A DNA stretch of 64,000 bases from Xenopus tropicalis (lineage: Eukaryota > Chordata > Amphibia > Anura > Pipidae). Below, one piece after another: positions 46,176 through 64,000 of this stretch; positions within the stretch are counted from its first letter, which is position 1, and every line of letters starts with the position of its first letter. A model generated the notes under the pieces. That model saw only the letters and a list, made by a program, of their open reading frames with translations. It did no database searches and was not told where the DNA came from. The stretch lies in assembly GCF_000004195.4 (NCBI RefSeq), contig NC_030686.2, positions 44,026,961-44,090,960 on the forward strand. Reading direction: 5' to 3'. Both the position numbers and the translations under genes were made by a program.

Positions 46176-47291
46176 TCTGTACAGCCCTAAAGGCCAATCA
46201 CACTAATTGTTTTAGCTGAGGGACACAGTCACAACTCAGCTGTTGCACAGCGCCGCCCCCTGCAAATCAAGTAATTTATGGTGAGGCAGGTACAGGAGAG
46301 CCGCAGAGTGCAAATCCCCGCACAGCCATTTATCATGCACAATGACACATCTATAACTTATCCAAGTAACACACATGTAAGCCCTTGCTAAACCCATGCT
46401 AAGAGCCCAGCCTCCTCTCATCCGTACACCTCCATCTATCAAACCCAGCTTACGGAGCACTGTGGAACACGTCAGAACTTTTGCAACCAAAAAATATTAA
46501 TCATAATCCCAGCCACCCAAGCCTCCGCAGCATACTCCCTTGCTAAATTAGCATATAAATTAGATATGCAAATAGAACTTTAGTATCGCTTCCCCCCGGA
46601 AAGTCTATCTCCTTGTATCTGGGCACCGGGCATAGAATGTCCGCAGTGCTAATCCCAGAAACAGCTGTGCCCCTTAGCCTGGGATAGCGGGCAATATCCC
46701 ACGTCCTTGGCTATAGACACAGCAGGATACGGCCTAGAAGCAATCATAGCATATGGCATTCTATCTTCCTTGCTATAGAAGTAACTCACCTGTGCAAGAG
46801 GCGGGGCCAGCAGGTGGGATCCCACAAACAGGGTTTAGCCTAAAAGCAGGAATAGTAGAGAGAGAGCATCTAGGGATAGTTGTCTTACTGCCTAGAGTAG
46901 GTGCACCTACTTTTAGAGTCCGATATGCACTCTAACACTATGTAATTATACTGACAGTGACCATGGCAGTCCTTGTGACTTGACTTAAAAATACATCTTA
47001 CCGTTAGTTGACGTGTGTAGCTTATGCCATAGGAAGCAACTGTACCTAAATAAAAAGCATTTGGCCTACTGCAGCGAGAGGCAGGTGTGGGCAGCCGACT
47101 AACCAGGATGTGCATCAGCTAGAAGCAGAGGTGCTTGCACCAATGGCAGACAGTTGGATGGTTTGCAATGAGCAGGCTAACCCTGGGAGCTCACCATGGG
47201 CACGTGTAAGTGCCAAGGGGAGGTTAGATGCATGTATAGTTTATGGGACGTGTATGCAAACAAAAATCCCATGTTTATACTCAAAGTGTTG
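46176..47291. other. Intergenic, no recognised gene
   Basis: Apparently unique sequence. The ORFs present (for example 46236-46490 minus) have no recognisable product. Confidence 0.4.
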
Positions 47292-47550
47292 CGGGTAAGC
47301 AGAGCTGTGGAGTCGGAGGCAATTTTGGGTACCTGGAGTCAGCAAAAAATGAACCGACTCCTACTAAATTTAAATGGGAATAAAAAAAAAAAAAAACGTT
47401 TAAATCCCAATTCACAAACAGTCATAATTAATTACTCCTCTGCTATAAGAATAAAGCCCAATGCACACAGTGCATAAACGAACACGCTGAGTGACCATGA
47501 AGCTTTTTATTGACTGTATGCTTCACTAAATGGGACGTAACGCACAGTTA

Positions 47551-47727
47551 GGGCTCTTGCACACTGGGAGATTAGTCACCCGCGATTTGCCGAAATCGCG
47601 CCGCCGCGTATGCCATCCCACCGGCGATTTACATTTTCGCCGGTGGGATGGCAATCCGGGGAGATTAGTCACCTGCGAACAGGGAGTTTTGTCGCGGGCG
47701 ACTAATCTCCCCGTGTGCCAGAGCCTA
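47551..47727. mobile_element. Nested foldback MITE
   Basis: Ends GGGCTCTTGCACACTGGGAG and 'ctccccgtgtgccagagcc' are inverted, with a central palindrome atcccaccggcgat / 'cgccggtgggat'. Confidence 0.8.
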
Positions 47728-48043
47728 TAAGGTGCGGCAGCTCCACTGTGTCATGTTCCTCTGTTACAGGGAACACAATGCCCACTGGGAACCCAGCCTA
47801 ACTCTCACTCATAACTAATTAAGTAAAAAAAATGTGCAGGACTAGAAATACTTGTATACGTGAAGGGAATGGATAGTCAATAGTTTAAGACTGAAGCTTT
47901 AAAACATTTGAAAAACTGCTGTAATTCAGCTGTAATGTTAGCTTAAACTTTAAACATGACTATGGGATTCTAGGGAAATCATTAGAAGTAGGAGTATAGA
48001 TACAATTGTCTATCAGTTTATTATCAGTTCAGTCGTGTTTTAA

Positions 48044-48460
48044 AGGAACAGTAACACCAAAAAATGAAAGTGTATAAAAGTAACTAAAATATAATGTGCT
48101 GCTGCCCTGCACTGGTAAAAGTTGTGTGTTTACTTCGGAAAGTCTACTATAATTTATATAAATAAGCTGCTATGTAGCCATGGAGGCAGCCATTCAAAGG
48201 AGAAAAGGCCCAGGCACATAGCAGATAACAGATAAAACACTATTGTATTCTACAGAACTTATCTGTTATCTGCTATGTAACCTGTGCCTCTTCTCCTTTT
48301 TTCCAGCTTGAATGGCTGCCCCCGTGGCTACACAGCAGCTTATTATATAAATTATAGTAGTGTTACTGTAGCAAACACCCCAGTTTTACCAGTGCAGGGC
48401 AACAGTGCATTATATATTTATTACTTTAAAGTGCTTTCATTTTTTAGTGTTACTGTTCCT
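48044..48460. mobile_element. Nested TTAA-flanked T2-type MITE
   Basis: TTAA at 48040-48043 and 48461-48464. Ends AGGAACAGTAACACCAAAAA and 'tagtgttactgttcct'. The arms contain 'ctgctatgtagccatggagg' and 'aggcacatagcagataacag' with their complements. The same family gave rise to the array at 56.1-57.4 kb. Confidence 0.88.
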
Positions 48461-48714
48461 TTAAGTGCCCCTTCCCACCTGCCCCTTCCTGGATGTATAA
48501 AATACATTAGCATATTAAAAACAGAGGAGTCGGAGTCGGAAGTATCAGAAACTGAGGAGTCGGAGTCGTGGAGTCGGAAGTATCAGAAACTGAGGAGTCG
48601 GAGTCGTGGAGTCGGAAGTATCAGAAACTGAGGAGTCGGAGTCGTGGAGTCGGAAGTATCAGAAACTGAGGAGTCGGAGAATTTATCTACCGACTCCACA
48701 GCCCTGCGGGGAAG

Positions 48715-49029
48715 CCCCCACTGGGGCGGCCTTAGAGCCCAGAAATAAAACAACTAAGACAAGGTTGGAGAGACCACACATCATTATCACTTCACTGTTT
48801 ATCTTGCAATGCCAAATACGTCTGTTTCCACCTATAACATAGTTGCTTGCACATCAGAACTGAAACCCCCAAATAATAAATGCATTGTACATTACATTTA
48901 ATGCCTGCCTGAATAGCTCTCCCATACCTGAGGTTTTCTAATGAGCCGCAGGTCAGTCACACAGTTCTAGGTCAGATCTTATTGCCATTAAGGGAATTAA
49001 TAGTCAGTAAAAGTCTTGGTCTGGCCCAA
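48715..49029 (-). other. Probable GRIN2C 3' UTR / flank
   Basis: Downstream of the GRIN2C stop. A minus-strand ATTAAA at about 48894-48899 is a possible polyadenylation signal. No strong AATAAA lies within the first 300 nt. Confidence 0.35.
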
Positions 49030-61243
<12,214 letters not shown>

Positions 61244-61389
61244 CTGGAGAAAGGGACAAACAGAGATTCCCCTATAATGATGGTCCAATCATTGGTTATG
61301 CTCAGAACAACTGCCAAAGTGGTCTAATTGTTCACCTGAAGCAATCTGTGTATATTCTGGGAAATTACTTTTCCTTTCTAAAAGAGTGA

Positions 61390-62888
61390 GAGTAGTAGGG
61401 AGAGATGGTGCCTATAGTAGCAGTGGGGGGATAATAGCCTCTGGGAAGGGACTGGGGCTGTGGGATAGCAGGTATAGTAGGGAGAGATGGTGCCTATAGT
61501 AGCAGTGGGGGGATAATAGCCTCTGGGAAGGGACTGGGGCTGTGGGATAGCAGGTATAGTAGGGAGAGATGGTGCCTATAGTAGCAGTGGGGGGATAATA
61601 GCCTCTGGGAAGGGACTGGGGCTGTGGGATAGCAGGTATAATAGGGAGAGATGGTGCCTATAGTAGCAGTGGGGGGATAATAGCCTCTGGGAAGGGACTG
61701 TGGCTGTGGGATAGCAGGTATAATAGGGAGAGATGGTGCCTATAGTAGCAGTGGGGGGATAATAGCCTCTGGGAAGGGACTGGGGCTGTGGGATAGCAGG
61801 TATAGTAGGGAGAGATGGTGCCTATAGTAGCAGTGGGATAATAGCCTCTGGGAAGGGACTGGGGCTGTGGGATAGCAGGTATAATAGGGAGAGATGGTGC
61901 CTATAGTAGCAGTGGGGGGATAATAGCCTCTGGGAAGGGACTGTGGCTGTGGGATAGCAGGTATAATAGGGAGAGATGGTGCCTATAGTAGCAGTGGGGG
62001 GATAATAGCCTCTGGGAAGGGACTGGGGCTGTGGGATAGCAGGTATAGTAGGGAGAGATGGTGCCTATAGTAGCAGTGGGGGGATAATAGCCTCTGGGAA
62101 GGGACTGGGGCTGTGGGATAGCAGGTATAGTAGGGAGAGATGGTGCCTATAGTAGCAGTGGGGGGATAATAGCCTCTGGGAAGGGACTGGGGCTGTGGGA
62201 TAGCAGGTATAGTAGGGAGAGATGGTGCCTATAGTAGCAGTGGGGGGATAATAGCCTCTGGGAAGGGACTGGGGCTGTGGGATAGCAGGTATAGTAGGGA
62301 GAGATGGTGCCTATAGTAGCAGTGGGGGGATAATAGCCTCTGGGAAGGGACTGGGGCTGTGGGATAGCAGGTATAGTAGGGAGAGATGGTGCCTATAGTA
62401 GCAGTGGGGGGATAATAGCCTCTGGGAAGGGACTGGGGCTGTGGGATAGCAGGTATAGTAGGGAGAGATGGTGCCTATAGTAGCAGTGGGGGGATAATAG
62501 CCTCTGGGAAGGGACTGGGGCTGTGGGATAGCAGGTATAGTAGGGAGAGATGGTGCCTATAGTAGCAGTGGGGGGATAATAGCCTCTGGGAAGGGACTGG
62601 GGCTGTGGGATAGCAGGTATAGTAGGGAGAGATGGTGCCTATAGTAGCAGTGGGGGGATAATAGCCTCTGGGAAGGGACTGGGGCTGTGGGATAGCAGGT
62701 ATAGTAGGGAGAGATGGTGCCTATAGTAGCAGTGGGGGGATAATAGCCTCTGGGAAGGGACTGGGGCTGTGGGATAGCAGGTATAGTAGGGAGAGATGGT
62801 GCCTATAGTAGCAGTGGGGGGATAATAGCCTCTGGGAAGGGACTGGGGCTGTGGGATAGCAGGTATAGTAGGGAGAGATGGTGCCTAT
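61390..62888 (-). repeat. 82-bp minisatellite (about 18 copies) in first GRIN2C coding intron
   Basis: Unit (plus): tagtagggagagatggtgcc, tatagtagcagtggggggat, aatagcctctgggaagggac and tggggctgtgggatagcagg. Copies are almost identical; one near 61825 lacks five of the six Gs, and a few have taatag for tagtag. Confidence 0.95.
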
Positions 62889-63784
62889 ATGAGGGTATAG
62901 ATTACTGAACAATCCTTCCCTTACACAATACAGTATAGAGGTGCAGTTTAACAGCGGCATAGGACACAGATAGTGATATCTATAATACAAAGAATACAAA
63001 GTATGAATATTCTGTACACACTTATAGTCCCTAACTGCAGGGGTTACAGGCTGTGGGGATTCCAGCCCTTAGATAACAGTATAAGGTGACAGATATAGAG
63101 AAAAATGAATATATGGGTAAGTAAGAGGTAGGGAATTCCCTGGCATTTAATAGAATCACCATAATCCAATCACCACGGTGCCATGGGGCAGGTGTTAATT
63201 ATCCACCGTATTTGACTGAAGTGCGAATGAAATCACCTTAAACCAATCATCATGGTCCCATGGAAGTGGCTGGGGCAGGTGTTAATTGCACAAATTACAG
63301 GACTGGAGGTGTGAATTGTTGTACAACTGGCAGGGTATAGATGTTAGAATGGCACTGTAAGTGGCAGCTATGCCAGACACACAAGGGCACAGAGAAACTA
63401 AGTATTTTTTTTACTTTACTATCACAGATCTGCAACATTAAAAGAACAGGGGAAGTGACCCAGAGGAGGGAAGATGATAGTGATACACTCCAGGATCATA
63501 AAGGTAAGTGGGTAACCAACCCGTCAGATTGGGAGCTCACCCAGCAAAAGATTACAGTCCTGGAGATGAAACCAGTGTTTGTTTGACATTTTCAGTTCAA
63601 GCCCCCAACATTTGGTTTGGGTTCCCCTTAACTCATAACAAGGTTATACATAAAGGAAAAGCATTGCATTAGTGCTGAACCCCACTTATCAGTGATCCAA
63701 GCCCACACTAACGCAGCCAGTCCTACAGTTTGGTAGCAATGGGATTACATTATGCCATAGCACCCCAGTATAGACTTACTGTAA
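62889..63784 (-). other. GRIN2C intron, no recognised feature
   Basis: I looked for the signal-peptide exon of GRIN2C here and found no candidate. The plus-strand ORF at 63341-63586 has no recognisable product. Confidence 0.4.
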
Positions 63785-64000
63785 GCAGCAGTCCTGCCTT
63801 GCTTTATGGCTGAGATTCTAGCTATCTACTGTATATAACAGAGCATTCTGTCACAGTGGCTCTGATCCCCCCATTGTAAGCAGCAGTCCTGCCCTGCTTT
63901 ATGGCTGAGATTCTAGCTATCTGTATAACAGAGCATTTTTTCACAGTGACACAGATCCTATCTGATCTCCCCATTGTAAGCAGCAGTCCTGCCCTGCTTT
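63785..64000 (-). repeat. 100-bp minisatellite, array 3 (at least 2 copies, continues past the window)
   Basis: 'gcagtcctgccctgctttat', ggctgagattctagctatct and gtataacagagcattc are the reverse complement of the unit in TMEM104 introns (12.0 and 18.2 kb). The array is cut by the window end. Confidence 0.93.

Larger units (their letters stand above)
47300..48706. mobile_element. hAT-type non-autonomous transposon with gagtcgg repeats
   Basis: Inverted ends CAGAGCTGTGGAGTCGG and CCGACTCCACAGCCCTG. Flanking 8-bp sites cgggtaag (47292-47299) and cggggaag (48707-48714) match at 7 of 8. Near the right end 'gaggagtcggagtcg' and 'tggagtcggaagtatcagaa' are repeated about four times. It is interrupted by two other MITEs (47551-47727 and 48044-48460). 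No transposase frame is seen. Confidence 0.85.

Overview
The window looks like vertebrate nuclear DNA, most probably from a frog of the genus Xenopus (X. tropicalis-like). This rests on GT-AG spliced genes, on the order NAT9 (-) / TMEM104 (+) / GRIN2C (-), which matches human 17q25.1, and on abundant palindromic DNA-transposon MITEs with TTAA or 8-bp target duplications. The species is inferred; no search could be run.

Layout. 1-2.6 kb: the 5' end of NAT9 on the minus strand (first coding exon 395-475). 2.6-2.9 kb: a CpG-rich, ETS/CCAAT-containing segment that is probably the shared divergent NAT9/TMEM104 promoter. 2.9-21.6 kb: TMEM104, with nine coding exons between 9076 and 19604 giving 491 residues, and a probable 2-kb 3' UTR. 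21.6-49.0 kb: intergenic DNA with no gene I can support. It holds a 6.5-kb CpG-dense 38-bp minisatellite (25.5-32.0 kb), a 22-copy (CA)-containing array, and a 2.5-kb direct/inverted duplication carrying tRNA-derived SINEs. 49.0-61.2 kb: GRIN2C on the minus strand, with eleven coding exons giving 1057 residues from the amino-terminal domain to the C-terminal ESEV. The signal-peptide exon lies beyond 64 kb. 61.2-64 kb: GRIN2C intron, mostly an 82-bp array.

TMEM104 encodes an 11-helix membrane protein of the amino-acid transporter-like (SLC38-related) fold. GRIN2C encodes the GluN2C glutamate-binding subunit of NMDA receptors. NAT9 is a GNAT-family acetyltransferase associated with microtubules. 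No functional pathway joins the three; their neighbourhood is ancestral vertebrate synteny.

The unusual feature is the tandem-repeat load: more than a dozen minisatellite arrays make up roughly a third of the window, many in introns. Several arrays sit inside one arm of a palindromic MITE. Two G-rich arrays of the same 129-bp unit lie in opposite orientation on the two sides of the divergent promoter, each with its G-rich strand on the non-template strand of its own gene. The very long ORFs at 25.1-32.1 kb (up to 2307 codons) come from a stop-free repeat monomer and are not genes.
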